64,000 nt of DNA from positions 1-64,000 of the forward strand of contig CAJTOO010000005.1 in NCBI GenBank assembly GCA_910577735.1, given 5' to 3'. This document shows, one piece after another, positions 42,119 through 50,466 of this stretch (its first letter is position 1; the number at the start of each line of letters is the position of its first letter). The notes below the pieces were generated by a model. The model was given only the letters and a program-made list of their open reading frames with translations. It was not told the DNA's origin and did no database searches. Source of the DNA: an uncultured Lachnospiraceae bacterium (lineage in GTDB: Bacteria > Bacillota > Clostridia > Lachnospirales > Lachnospiraceae). The position numbers and the translations under genes are program-made.

Positions 42119-44040
42119 CTGTTCTGTCTCCTCTCTGTATCATCACTGCACCAGACGGGAACCGGTATGGCTTCCATCAGTCTGCGGGTATAGGGGTGCA
42201 CCGGATGATGAAAAATTTCCTCCACCGTTCCTGTCTCCACCAGCCTGCCCCCATGCATCACCCCTACCCGGTCACACAGAAACTCCACCATTGCCAGGTC
42301 ATGTGCAATAAACAGAAAGGAAAAACCATGTTCCTTCTGCAAGTGCTGAAAGAGATTCACAATCTGAGCCTGCATAGACACATCCAGTGATGCAATGGGC
42401 TCATCCGCTACTAAAAGAGCGGGTTCCATGGTAAGGGCACGGGCAATGGCCACCCGCTGTCTCTGTCCGCCGGAGAGCGCCGCAGGATATTGATCCAGAT
42501 ATCCCGCATCAAGTCCCACCGCCCGCATTTGAAAGGCCGCCTCAGCGCGATAGGTGCCTCTGGGCGGTTTCACATGATGTAACTTCATAGGTTCCGCAAT
42601 GATGTCACAGACCTTCTTTCTCTGGTTAAGACTGGCATCCGAGTCCTGGAAAATAATCTGTCTGGTAGACTGCAGCATCTTTTTATTTGCACGAAAGGCT
42701 TTTGCATCACAGACGTCGATTCCCTGATAGATAATCTGGCCATCTGTTGGTTTATATACGTTCATAATACATCGTGCCACCGTAGACTTCCCGGAACCGG
42801 ACTCTCCAATCAGCCCAAAGATTTCACCGTTACGAATCTGAAAGGAGACATCGTCTGCCGCCTGCAGATTCTCCTGCCCAGGTAAGGGAAATACATGACT
42901 AAGATGCTGTACGTCCAGAAGAATGTCCGAGGCGGTATCTGCAGAAAGGGATTGCTTGGCATCTTGTGCCTTGTTTCTTTGTACCTTACTCCTTTGTGCT
43001 TCGCCGCACATTCCATCGTTCTTCTCCCGGAAGCTGCCAAAAGCCGGCGCTCTTACACCAAGCCCGCCTGCCCGCTCATCCAATAGCCAGGTGGCCGCAA
43101 AATGCGTTTTTGTCACAGGGAACATGGGCGGCTGTTCCTCGTAGTCTATCGCCAGTGCATATTCGTTCCGGCAGGCAAAGGCGTCCCCTTTCGGCGGATC
43201 AATCAGCACAGGCGGCATGCCCGGAATCGCATACAGACTGTCCCTTCCTCTGGCAAAAGCAGGAACCGCCCGCATCAGCCCCCAGGTATAAGGATGTCTT
43301 GGGTCATGGAAAACTTCCTCTGCCGTACCAATCTCCACAATCCTGCCGGCATACATCACCGCCACCCTGTCAGCCACTCTCGCAGCCACCCCCAAATCAT
43401 GGGTGATAAAAACCATGGCTGTATGAAGTCTGGCCTGAATCTCCTTAAGCAGATCCAGTATCTGCGCCTGAATCGTCACGTCCAGCGCCGTGGTAGGCTC
43501 ATCCGCAAACAAAAGTCTGGGCTCCGCAGCCAAGGCTATGGCCATCACACTGCGCTGCCGCATACCGCCTGACAAGTGGTGCGGATACTGCTTCTGACGC
43601 TCTGTAGGATGATCTATTCCCACCAGATCCATCAACTCCACAACCCTGTGTTCCACATCCTGCCGGGACATTCTCGGTCTGTGTACTTTCACAGCCTCGG
43701 CAATCTGTGCTCCCACAGACAAGGATGGATTCAAAGCCGTCATGGGATTCTGAAACACCATGGAGCAGAACTTTCCCCGCAGCAGGCGCATATCCCTCTC
43801 CCGATAGCCTGTGATGTCCACACCGTCCAACAGGATATGTCCCTCCTTGATCCGGGCAATATCCGGCAGAAGCTTTAAGATACTCTTGCACAGCACACTT
43901 TTGCCGCAGCCAGTCTCACCCACAACAGCCAGTACTTCGCCTTCTGCAACCGCAAGGCTCACATCCCGTACTGCCTGAATTTCCCCTCTGGGCGTGTCAA
44001 AGCTGACGGATAGATTTTGTACTTCCAATATCGCTGACAT
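42115..44040 (-). CDS. fused double ABC ATPase of the nickel/peptide importer (DppD-DppF type)
   Basis: A 641-residue protein with two complete ATPase domains in one chain. The first has GETGCGKSV, LSGGMRQRSVMAIAL, LFADEPTTALD and an oligopeptide-family C-terminal part with the Cys-containing GDAFACRNEYA. A charged linker (about residues 310-360) leads to the second with GESGSGKST, LSGGQRQRVAIARAL, LVADEPIASLD. In most relatives NikD and NikE (or DppD and DppF) are separate. The ATG at 44040 is preferred over the longer frame since AAAGAGGT precedes it. Confidence 0.92.
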   Translation of the reverse strand: MSAILEVQNLSVSFDTPRGEIQAVRDVSLAVAEGEVLAVVGETGCGKSVLCKSILKLLPDIARIKEGHILLDGVDITGYRERDMRLLRGKFCSMVFQNPMTALNPSLSVGAQIAEAVKVHRPRMSRQDVEHRVVELMDLVGIDHPTERQKQYPHHLSGGMRQRSVMAIALAAEPRLLFADEPTTALDVTIQAQILDLLKEIQARLHTAMVFITHDLGVAARVADRVAVMYAGRIVEIGTAEEVFHDPRHPYTWGLMRAVPAFARGRDSLYAIPGMPPVLIDPPKGDAFACRNEYALAIDYEEQPPMFPVTKTHFAATWLLDERAGGLGVRAPAFGSFREKNDGMCGEAQRSKVQRNKAQDAKQSLSADTASDILLDVQHLSHVFPLPGQENLQAADDVSFQIRNGEIFGLIGESGSGKSTVARCIMNVYKPTDGQIIYQGIDVCDAKAFRANKKMLQSTRQIIFQDSDASLNQRKKVCDIIAEPMKLHHVKPPRGTYRAEAAFQMRAVGLDAGYLDQYPAALSGGQRQRVAIARALTMEPALLVADEPIASLDVSMQAQIVNLFQHLQKEHGFSFLFIAHDLAMVEFLCDRVGVMHGGRLVETGTVEEIFHHPVHPYTRRLMEAIPVPVWCSDDTERRQNR

Positions 44041-44069
44041 GTGTATACCTCTTTCCCAGACACAGCACT

Positions 44070-45695
44070 CTATTCCTTCAGCGTCCACTCCGCAATATTC
44101 CAGAAAATGCCCACACCATGGTGGCCCATAACCGTATCGGCTGATATCCCCTGAATGGACGCATCAGCCACATAATTGGCATCTATATAGCAGATAAACG
44201 CAAAAGCCGGATCCTTTGCCAGCTCTTCCTGGAACCGATCATAATTTTCGGCCCGGACGGCCTGCTCATCTGACTGCCGCGCCTTTTGCAGGTACTGGTC
44301 CACCTTTACATTAGAATACCCACTATAATTAGCGCCTTTATCAGTTCCAAACACTTTATAAGTATGGTCATCTGCGTCAAAAGGACTGCCCCAGCCAATC
44401 AGATAGGCCATCTGTCCGCTCCAGTCCACCCGGGTGGGAATCTCCACCCGGCAGTCAATGCCAACCTCCTTTAACTGCTGTGCCGCCGCCTGTGCAATAT
44501 CCAGACGCACCTGATCTCCCGCGCCCACACTGAGCACAAAAGAAAGGGGTTCCCCGTCTCTTGTATAAATACCGTCCGCTCCCGGAACACATCCCGCCTC
44601 TTCCAGAACTTCTCTCGCTTTCTCCGGATTGTAATCATAGTGCTCCACTTCTTCATTATTGTAAAGATTACGCTGTAAGGGACCATAGGCGGGTATCCCC
44701 TGCCCCAATAAAACGGCATCAATAATGGCCTCCCTGTCAATGGCATAACAGATTGCAGGTATGATATCCCGGTTCTTCTTCCAGAATATATGCTGAAAGT
44801 TAAAGAGAATCCCCCGATAATCGGAGGTTTTCATGTTATAACAGACATACTCCTTCCGATTCGCAAAGTTTCTGGCATCTTTTGGCGTCAAAAGCGCAAG
44901 GTCGAGTTCCCCCGACTCCATCTGGATTGCCTTGGCATTGTCATCCGGCACGATTTTAAAAATAACCTTCTCAATCTCCGGCATTCCCCGGAAATACGCT
45001 TCATTTCTGGTCAGTACAATGGATTGCCCCTCATCCCAGTTTTCCAGCTTATAGGGCCCTGTCCCAATGGGATGACGGAAAAAGGCCGACTCCTGCATAT
45101 CTTCCCCTGCCAGTAAATGTTCCGGCAGCACCGCCATGGTCATGTAATCCAGGAATGCCACATTGGGAGCTGTCAGTTGGAAGGAAATGGTCAGATCATC
45201 CACTACCCTGATTTCTTCCACATCTTCATAGTTGGGGGCATTCTCGGAGCCATTGTCCGGATTCCTAATAGCCTCTATGGTGAATTTCACATCCGAGGCC
45301 CCAAACGGTTCCCCGTCATGCCACGTCACACCCTCTTCCAGATAGAAGGTATAGGTATAGGATGCAGCGTCATACGTCCAGCTTTTTGCCAGTCCAGGAA
45401 CCACCTCATGATCCCCGTTGTGGGCGGTAAGTCCATTGAAAAGCAAAAGATTAATCTCTCCGTGCTCATCCATAGCCGGATTGATTCGGGTGTAATCCCC
45501 GCTGCCATAGACCAGAGTGCTGCGGCTGCCTTCGCTTCCTCCTGCCTCTGTCTGTCCTGCCTCCTGTTCTCCTGCTGCAGCACTGCCAGACAAATCTGCC
45601 TGCTGTGCACTGCCGCAGGCTGTCAGGGTAAGCACTGCCGTCATTGCCAGGACTGCAGCCCAAATCTTTTTAATATATTCCTGTATCATTCTCAT
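44070..45695 (-). CDS. nickel/peptide-type substrate-binding lipoprotein
   Basis: A 541-residue SBP family 5 protein. Its signal peptide ends in the lipobox LTAC, anchoring it outside the membrane. A Ser/Gly/Glu-rich linker follows to about residue 58, then the family signature region (WHDGEPFGASDVKFTIEAI near residue 125 and IGTGPYKLENWDEGQSIVL near residue 210). Family members bind peptides, nickel or nickel chelates. Its position 10 bases after larC favours nickel. The ATG is supported only weakly (GGA four bases upstream). Confidence 0.9.
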   Translation of the reverse strand: MRMIQEYIKKIWAAVLAMTAVLTLTACGSAQQADLSGSAAAGEQEAGQTEAGGSEGSRSTLVYGSGDYTRINPAMDEHGEINLLLFNGLTAHNGDHEVVPGLAKSWTYDAASYTYTFYLEEGVTWHDGEPFGASDVKFTIEAIRNPDNGSENAPNYEDVEEIRVVDDLTISFQLTAPNVAFLDYMTMAVLPEHLLAGEDMQESAFFRHPIGTGPYKLENWDEGQSIVLTRNEAYFRGMPEIEKVIFKIVPDDNAKAIQMESGELDLALLTPKDARNFANRKEYVCYNMKTSDYRGILFNFQHIFWKKNRDIIPAICYAIDREAIIDAVLLGQGIPAYGPLQRNLYNNEEVEHYDYNPEKAREVLEEAGCVPGADGIYTRDGEPLSFVLSVGAGDQVRLDIAQAAAQQLKEVGIDCRVEIPTRVDWSGQMAYLIGWGSPFDADDHTYKVFGTDKGANYSGYSNVKVDQYLQKARQSDEQAVRAENYDRFQEELAKDPAFAFICYIDANYVADASIQGISADTVMGHHGVGIFWNIAEWTLKE

Positions 45696-45705
45696 TTTTC
45701 CGCAA

Positions 45706-47112
45706 TCAGTTTCCTTTCTTACTGTCTATGACAGTTGTCTGCTTTACTGCCGAAAGGGACGCAAGCACCTCTCCCACGGACATACCTCTTTCCCTTGCAA
45801 TACGAGCTACATCTTCATACTCATACTTCTCTCTGGTCACCCCATATCCGGCACAGACCTTCTTATGTATCTCACCATACTGCGTCTGCACCTTTTCCAT
45901 GGAACGGGCAAGCGTATATCGTCTGGAGACACTTTCCCGGATGCCAATTGTGGTCGTATGTTTGAACAGCAGATTTACCATCTCGTCCTTCATGGATTCC
46001 CTGCACATCACATGAAGCACAATACCCGGTCTGGACTTCTTCATACCAGCCGCTACCGTATAAACCTCCAACGCCCCCGCCGCAAGAAATGTCTCTGTGG
46101 CAAAGCCAATGGCCTCTGCAGTCATGTCGTCCACATTGCAGCACAGCTCTGCCACAACATCCTGGCCACCTTCCGTCTCACCCAAAAGGGCGCGCACGCA
46201 GTTGGCCGCCGGAAAATCCTTCCTGCCCATGCCGTAACCAATCGCCGTGGTACGCATCACCGGCATAGCGCCGAAACAGTCGGCAAAATACTTTAACAGG
46301 GCCGCTCCTGTGGGGGTGCACAGTTCTCCTCTGATCTCTCCGCCATAGATGGGCACATCCCGGAGAATATATGCTGTTGCCGGCGCAGGCACAGGCAATA
46401 TCCCATGAGCGCACTTCACCTGGCCGCTGCCCACATGCACCGGCGATACGATGACCTGCCCCGGCGCCAGTCTTTCCATCAGCACACACACCGCTGTTAT
46501 ATCCGCTACAGCGTCCATGGTTCCCACCTCATGAAAATGAATCTCTGGGACAGGCACACCGTGTACATGACTCTCCGCCTCCGCAATCAGGGTAAAAACT
46601 GCCAGAATATCTTTCCTGACCTTCTCCGATACGGGCAGCTTCTCCACAATATGCTCTATCTCATGCATGCCGCTGTGGTGATGGCTGTGTGTATGTTCAT
46701 GCCTTTCGTGACTGTGCTCATGTTCTTCGTGGCTGTGTGCATGTTCGTGTCCTTCGTGGTGACTGTGTTCGTGCCCGCTTCCTTCTTCGTGACTGTGTGT
46801 ACATTCGTGCCCTGCCCCATGACTATGCACATGGGTATGTTCATGATGACGGTCATGACATGCCTCATGCTCATGTTCTGCCTCTGCTTCATACATTTCC
46901 TCAGATTCCTCGCAGCCATGAATCCGTACCGAGATATGTGTCCCCCCGATACCGCACTTGCTCGCCGCCTCTGCGGCAATCTTCACCCCGGGAATTCCCA
47001 GTCCATTTAATTCTTCCACGATCTGCTCTCTATCCGGCAGAAGCTCCAGCAATGCCGCCGTGAGCATATCCCCCGCAGCACCCATTCCACAGTCCAGATA
47101 TAATGTCTTCAT
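45706..47112 (-). CDS. larC: nickel-insertion protein LarC with His-rich domain
   Basis: LarC inserts nickel into the pincer cofactor of LarA-type enzymes using CTP. This 468-residue protein has the N-terminal DCGMGAAGDM signature, then between about residues 75 and 150 a stretch where every second or third residue is His with Glu and Ser between, a probable nickel store, then the conserved core (FHEVGTMDAVADI, CTPTGAALLKYF) and the C-terminal domain (CNVDDMTAEAIGFATE). In Lactiplantibacillus the gene is read as larC1/larC2 through a frameshift; here it is one unbroken frame. The ATG at 47112 follows GGGAGG. Neighbours are larB upstream and the nickel/peptide importer downstream. Confidence 0.93.
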   Translation of the reverse strand: MKTLYLDCGMGAAGDMLTAALLELLPDREQIVEELNGLGIPGVKIAAEAASKCGIGGTHISVRIHGCEESEEMYEAEAEHEHEACHDRHHEHTHVHSHGAGHECTHSHEEGSGHEHSHHEGHEHAHSHEEHEHSHERHEHTHSHHHSGMHEIEHIVEKLPVSEKVRKDILAVFTLIAEAESHVHGVPVPEIHFHEVGTMDAVADITAVCVLMERLAPGQVIVSPVHVGSGQVKCAHGILPVPAPATAYILRDVPIYGGEIRGELCTPTGAALLKYFADCFGAMPVMRTTAIGYGMGRKDFPAANCVRALLGETEGGQDVVAELCCNVDDMTAEAIGFATETFLAAGALEVYTVAAGMKKSRPGIVLHVMCRESMKDEMVNLLFKHTTTIGIRESVSRRYTLARSMEKVQTQYGEIHKKVCAGYGVTREKYEYEDVARIARERGMSVGEVLASLSAVKQTTVIDSKKGN

Positions 47113-47191
47113 CCTGATCCTCCCATCATAATTCATTTTCATACCGATTTCATTCCACAGCGTTTACGCAACGCGGCAGCAATCACTAAAG

Positions 47192-47944
47192 TCAGTGTGC
47201 CTCCATATGATTAATCCTGCTGGCCAGGTAGCCGGCACCATATCCGTTATCAATATTTACCACCGACACCCCGCTGGCACAGGAATTAAGCATGGACAGC
47301 AAGGCAGATACCCCTTGAAAAGAGGCTCCGTATCCTACACTTGTAGGTACCGCAATCACCGGACAGTCTGCCAGACCGCCAATCACACTGGCCAGCGCAC
47401 CTTCCATACCGGCAATGGCAATGATCACAGAGGCATCCATGATATCATCCATGCAGGCCAGCAGTCTGTGCAGACCGGCTACTCCCACATCGTATAACCG
47501 CACCACCTCGTTGCCGTGTACCTGCGCCGTGAGGGCTGCCTCCTCCGCCACCGGAATATCAGATGTGCCCCCTGTGGCCACCACGATTTTCCCAATGCCG
47601 TCAGGTTTGGGCATCTCACCAATGATTCCGATTCCGGCCTCTTCATGGTAATCCATCTCATGTTCCAACGACACGATTCTCGCAGATTTTGGTGACAATC
47701 TGGTAATCAGGATCGTCTCCTGCCCATTCCTTTTCATGGCATCCACGATGCCCGTTATCTGTTCCGGTGTTTTGCCTGCACCATAGATGACTTCTGCAGC
47801 TCCCTGCCGAATGCCCCGGTGCATATCCACCCTGGCATAACCGATGTCCTCAAAGGGCTGCTTCTTGATGGCAAGAAGCGCCTCTTCCACAGACAGGTTT
47901 CCGTCTCTTACCTTTTCTAATATTCTCTTGATGTCACTGTTCAT
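47192..47944 (-). CDS. larB: LarB, pyridinium-3,5-biscarboxylate synthase
   Basis: LarB carboxylates and hydrolyses nicotinic acid adenine dinucleotide, the first step of the nickel-pincer cofactor. The 250-residue protein has the N-terminal region VRDGNLSVEEALLAIKK and an AIR-carboxylase (PurE-like) core with VATGGTSDIPVAEEAA, YDVGVAGLHRLL and VIAVPTSVGYGASFQGVSAL. The ATG at 47944 overlaps the larE stop by four bases, with GGAGGC upstream; a longer frame to 48016 lies inside larE and is rejected. Confidence 0.94.
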   Translation of the reverse strand: MNSDIKRILEKVRDGNLSVEEALLAIKKQPFEDIGYARVDMHRGIRQGAAEVIYGAGKTPEQITGIVDAMKRNGQETILITRLSPKSARIVSLEHEMDYHEEAGIGIIGEMPKPDGIGKIVVATGGTSDIPVAEEAALTAQVHGNEVVRLYDVGVAGLHRLLACMDDIMDASVIIAIAGMEGALASVIGGLADCPVIAVPTSVGYGASFQGVSALLSMLNSCASGVSVVNIDNGYGAGYLASRINHMEAH

Positions 47945-48705
47945 CCTCTTGCCTCCAAATCCAATACGACTGCCTGATAATGCTTCTTCAATTCTGCAAC
48001 AATCTTCTCCCGCCAAAGAAGCGCCTTCTCAAGCTGCCCGGCTGGAAACTGCAATCTGGCCGCTTCCCCCATTCTGCGCACCCTAAAATCTGTAAACCCC
48101 AGGGAAAAAAGATAGTCTTCCGCCTCCTCAGCCGCCTGGAGCTTCTCTTTCGTGACAGGTTCTCCGCCGGGAATCCTGGTGGCCAGACAGGCATAGGCCG
48201 GTTTATCCCAGGTAAAAAGCCCCGCTTCCTTTGAAAGACGGCGAATCTCCTCTTTCGTAATACCGCACTCCCGAAGCGGTGAGCGGACTTCCAGCTCTTT
48301 AAGCGCCCGCATTCCCGGCCTGTCTGTCTCCTCATCGGAAGCATTGGTACCGTCTAACAGCACCTGATAACCGTCTCCTGCCGCAGCTTTGGCAATCACC
48401 TCAAAGATCATCTTCTTACAGTGGTAACACCGGTCACAGGGATTGGCAACAATTATGCCATTGCCAAGCACATCCACTTCCAGAATCCGTAATTTCACTG
48501 ATAACAGTTCTGTAAATCGTCTGGCATCCTCCAATTCAAACTTTGGCTGAAAAACACTTTTCACATAATATGCCTGCACATCCGCACCCAGCTGCTTCGC
48601 TGCATAAAGCAGATAAGCCGAATCGGCGCCGCCGGAAAAAGCCAGGGCAGCTTTCGGATTTTCTTTGAAAAACTGATCTAATTCCATCTTCATCTTCTTT
48701 TCCAT
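47941..48705 (-). CDS. larE: LarE, sulfur transferase of the nickel-pincer cofactor
   Basis: LarE adenylates the pyridinium dicarboxylate and adds sulfur. The 254-residue protein has the PP-loop LAFSGGADSAYLLYAA near residue 20, the Cys-rich NPCDRCYHCKKMIFEV near residue 100 and the conserved AYACLATRIPGG with the Cys known as sulfur donor or cluster ligand in characterised LarE proteins. Whether this one sacrifices its own sulfur or uses an iron-sulfur cluster cannot be settled by reading. It is the first gene of the run larE-larB-larC-importer, after a 180-base leader. Confidence 0.93.
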   Translation of the reverse strand: MEKKMKMELDQFFKENPKAALAFSGGADSAYLLYAAKQLGADVQAYYVKSVFQPKFELEDARRFTELLSVKLRILEVDVLGNGIIVANPCDRCYHCKKMIFEVIAKAAAGDGYQVLLDGTNASDEETDRPGMRALKELEVRSPLRECGITKEEIRRLSKEAGLFTWDKPAYACLATRIPGGEPVTKEKLQAAEEAEDYLFSLGFTDFRVRRMGEAARLQFPAGQLEKALLWREKIVAELKKHYQAVVLDLEARG

Positions 48706-48779
48706 TCTCTTTCTGTTCAGGGCCCTTTTGTATGCTTAACACGCACGCGGAACTTTGACTCTCATTTTGATAGTTGCAC

Positions 48780-48820
48780 AAAAAAGGCATACAATCCTTC
48801 CTGGAAGAATCGTATACCTT
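48780..48820 (-). terminator. terminator-like hairpin in the larE leader
   Basis: Read on the minus strand, two arms of about 17 bases (AAGGTATACGATTCTTCC and its near-perfect partner) form a long stem, followed by TTTTTT. It stands after the lar promoter and 75 bases before the larE ATG, the place of an attenuator. It could also simply end a transcript from upstream. Confidence 0.6.
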
Positions 48821-48890
48821 CATGTGTATACATTATTGCATTTCATTTTCTATATTCAATTTAATTATATTTTGTATTAATTACGTATAA

Positions 48891-48919
48891 ATTATATTTT
48901 TCGCAAAATATTTGGTAAA
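48891..48919 (-). promoter_or_regulatory. promoter of the lar-nickel transporter operon
   Basis: On the minus strand TTTACC (48919-48914), a 17-base spacer and TATAAT (48896-48891). The -10 box is perfect and the -35 box matches four of six. Transcription would begin near 48884. Confidence 0.55.
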
Positions 48920-49136
48920 CAAACTATATCCTGCATGCAATCTTAAGATACATAGCCTTTATCTGATACCGCTTCATTTTCATACGGAAACTTTTGTTTC
49001 CCAAACCGGCTTCCTGCCGGATGATAACTCTATATTACCCTGAAAGCATAACGGAAGTCAATCCCTGATCAATACAGATAGTCTGTCTGCAGTTCTGTTT
49101 CCGCATCGATAAGCCACTGCGGGATCAAATCCAATA

Positions 49137-50432
49137 TCACACAATCCGCCGTACCGTAATGATATTCCGGTAGGTGGCAGAAGTAATCTTAATCCCCGTT
49201 CGCTCCGTGCTGGCATGTACAATCTTTCCGTCACCTATGTAAATGCCCACATGGCCGCCATAGTAAATCACATCACCGGGTTTGGCCTCTGAATAGGACA
49301 CACCCTTGCCTACGGTGGATTGTGCGTAAGAACTTCTGGGCAGGGAAATCCCGTACTCTTTAAAAACTGACATCACGAATCCGGAACAATCTGCCCCATT
49401 GGTCAGACTGGTGCCGCCTGCCACATAAGGATTTCCAATAAACTGACAGGCAAAGTCTGCAATCTGCTGTCCCTTGCCGCCGCCACCGGAGGAGGAGGGC
49501 TTAGATTCTTCTTTCTCGTCATTATCGGAAGAGTCACTGTCCTCACTGTCGGACGCATCGTCATCGCCGCTATCGTCGTCACTGTCCTGGTTCTGCGCCA
49601 GCATCTCCTCCTGTTCCCTGCGCTGCCGTTCCTCTTCTTCTCTGCGCTTTCTCTCTTCCTCTTCTTTACGCCGGCGTTCCTCTTCCTCTCTGCGTTTTCT
49701 CTCTTCCTCTTCCAGCTTCCTGATCTGGGCAGTCTCCTGTTTGATCTTGGCCGTATAAGTTGCCGCCTCTTGTCTGGCTTTGGCCAATACGTGGCTGTAA
49801 TTCTCGTACTCTTCCTTTTTCTTGGCCAGCATGTCCTCCATATAAGCCTGTCCCTCTTCCAGCTCTATCTTGGAAGTCTCAAGTTCTGACTTATCCTCTT
49901 CCAGTCTGTCCTGGAGCGCTGCCACCCGCTGTACCGTTTCATCATACTCAGCAAGAAGCCTGCGGTCATACTTATAAAGTTCCTCCACATAGTTGGCCTT
50001 GTTGACCATATCACCCATGCTCTCAGACCCGAAGAACATCTGCAGATAAGAAATATCACCCTTCTCATACATGAACTGAATCCGTATCTTCATGGATTCA
50101 TACTGCTCATCCTTCTCTGCCACAGCCGCTTCATACTCCACCTGCGTGGCAGCTATCTCCTCTTCCTTATCCTCAATGGCATCTTCAATCAAATTAATAT
50201 CCGTTAAGATTGACACAATCTCCGTATCCAGATCGGCGATTTCCTCTTCCACGCCTTCCTGTGCGTCCTGTGCATCAGAAATCTTATCTTTCGCCTTGTC
50301 AAGCTGTGACTGATTTTTCTTGATATCCTGCTGCAAATCGGAAATAGTGGTAGCCGATATCGGTTCTACCACTAAAAGGCACAATATGAAAGATAGCAGG
50401 AAATACATCGCTTTCGTATATCTTCTCTTCAT
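49137..50432 (-). CDS. NlpC/P60 cell-wall peptidase with coiled coil
   Basis: A secreted 431-residue peptidoglycan hydrolase. A signal peptide (YFLLSFILCLLVVEPISA) is followed by a long coiled coil (about 28-265) like that of PcsB-type proteins, a highly charged Glu/Arg then Asp/Ser-rich linker (about 240-305), and a C-terminal NlpC/P60 domain with the catalytic Cys in GADCSGFVMSVF, and the His in GHVGIYIGDG. Such enzymes cut stem peptides, often under FtsEX control at division. It lies 34 bases after asnS in the same direction, so readthrough is likely. Confidence 0.92.
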   Translation of the reverse strand: MKRRYTKAMYFLLSFILCLLVVEPISATTISDLQQDIKKNQSQLDKAKDKISDAQDAQEGVEEEIADLDTEIVSILTDINLIEDAIEDKEEEIAATQVEYEAAVAEKDEQYESMKIRIQFMYEKGDISYLQMFFGSESMGDMVNKANYVEELYKYDRRLLAEYDETVQRVAALQDRLEEDKSELETSKIELEEGQAYMEDMLAKKKEEYENYSHVLAKARQEAATYTAKIKQETAQIRKLEEEERKRREEEERRRKEEEERKRREEEERQRREQEEMLAQNQDSDDDSGDDDASDSEDSDSSDNDEKEESKPSSSGGGGKGQQIADFACQFIGNPYVAGGTSLTNGADCSGFVMSVFKEYGISLPRSSYAQSTVGKGVSYSEAKPGDVIYYGGHVGIYIGDGKIVHASTERTGIKITSATYRNIITVRRIV

Positions 50433-50466
50433 CGCCGTTTTCCGTCCACTGCCGGGACCAATCCTT

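Larger units (their letters stand above)
48706..49136. other. 431-base intergenic region before the lar operon
   Basis: This AT-rich region holds the lar promoter (48891-48919), the hairpin with T-run (48780-48820) and two small hairpins (GGAAAC/GTTTCC at 48986-49001 and CCGGC/GCCGG near 49005-49018) on the side of the NlpC/P60 gene. No gene, tRNA or recognisable riboswitch aptamer was seen. Confidence 0.5.

Noticed and set aside
46660..46880. Tandem repeat or CRISPR-like array in the region of short repeats
   Set aside because: The repeats are in-frame codons for His/Glu/Ser within larC and have no spacers.
46405..47063. Long plus-strand ORFs opposite larC
   Set aside because: They are mirror readings of the His-rich codons of larC, giving low-complexity Met/Val/Phe-rich sequence without ribosome sites or family features.
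48536..48823. Minus-strand ORF covering the larE leader and start
   Set aside because: It is out of frame with larE, overlaps its P-loop region and has no ribosome site.
48706..48890. Nickel-cobalt (NiCo) riboswitch before larE
   Set aside because: The leader is AT-rich and I could not recognise the conserved four-way junction; only a terminator-like hairpin is visible.
49474..49758. Plus-strand ORF rich in Ser and Leu opposite the NlpC/P60 gene
   Set aside because: It is the antisense of the Glu/Arg-rich and Asp/Ser-rich linker, with no start signals.
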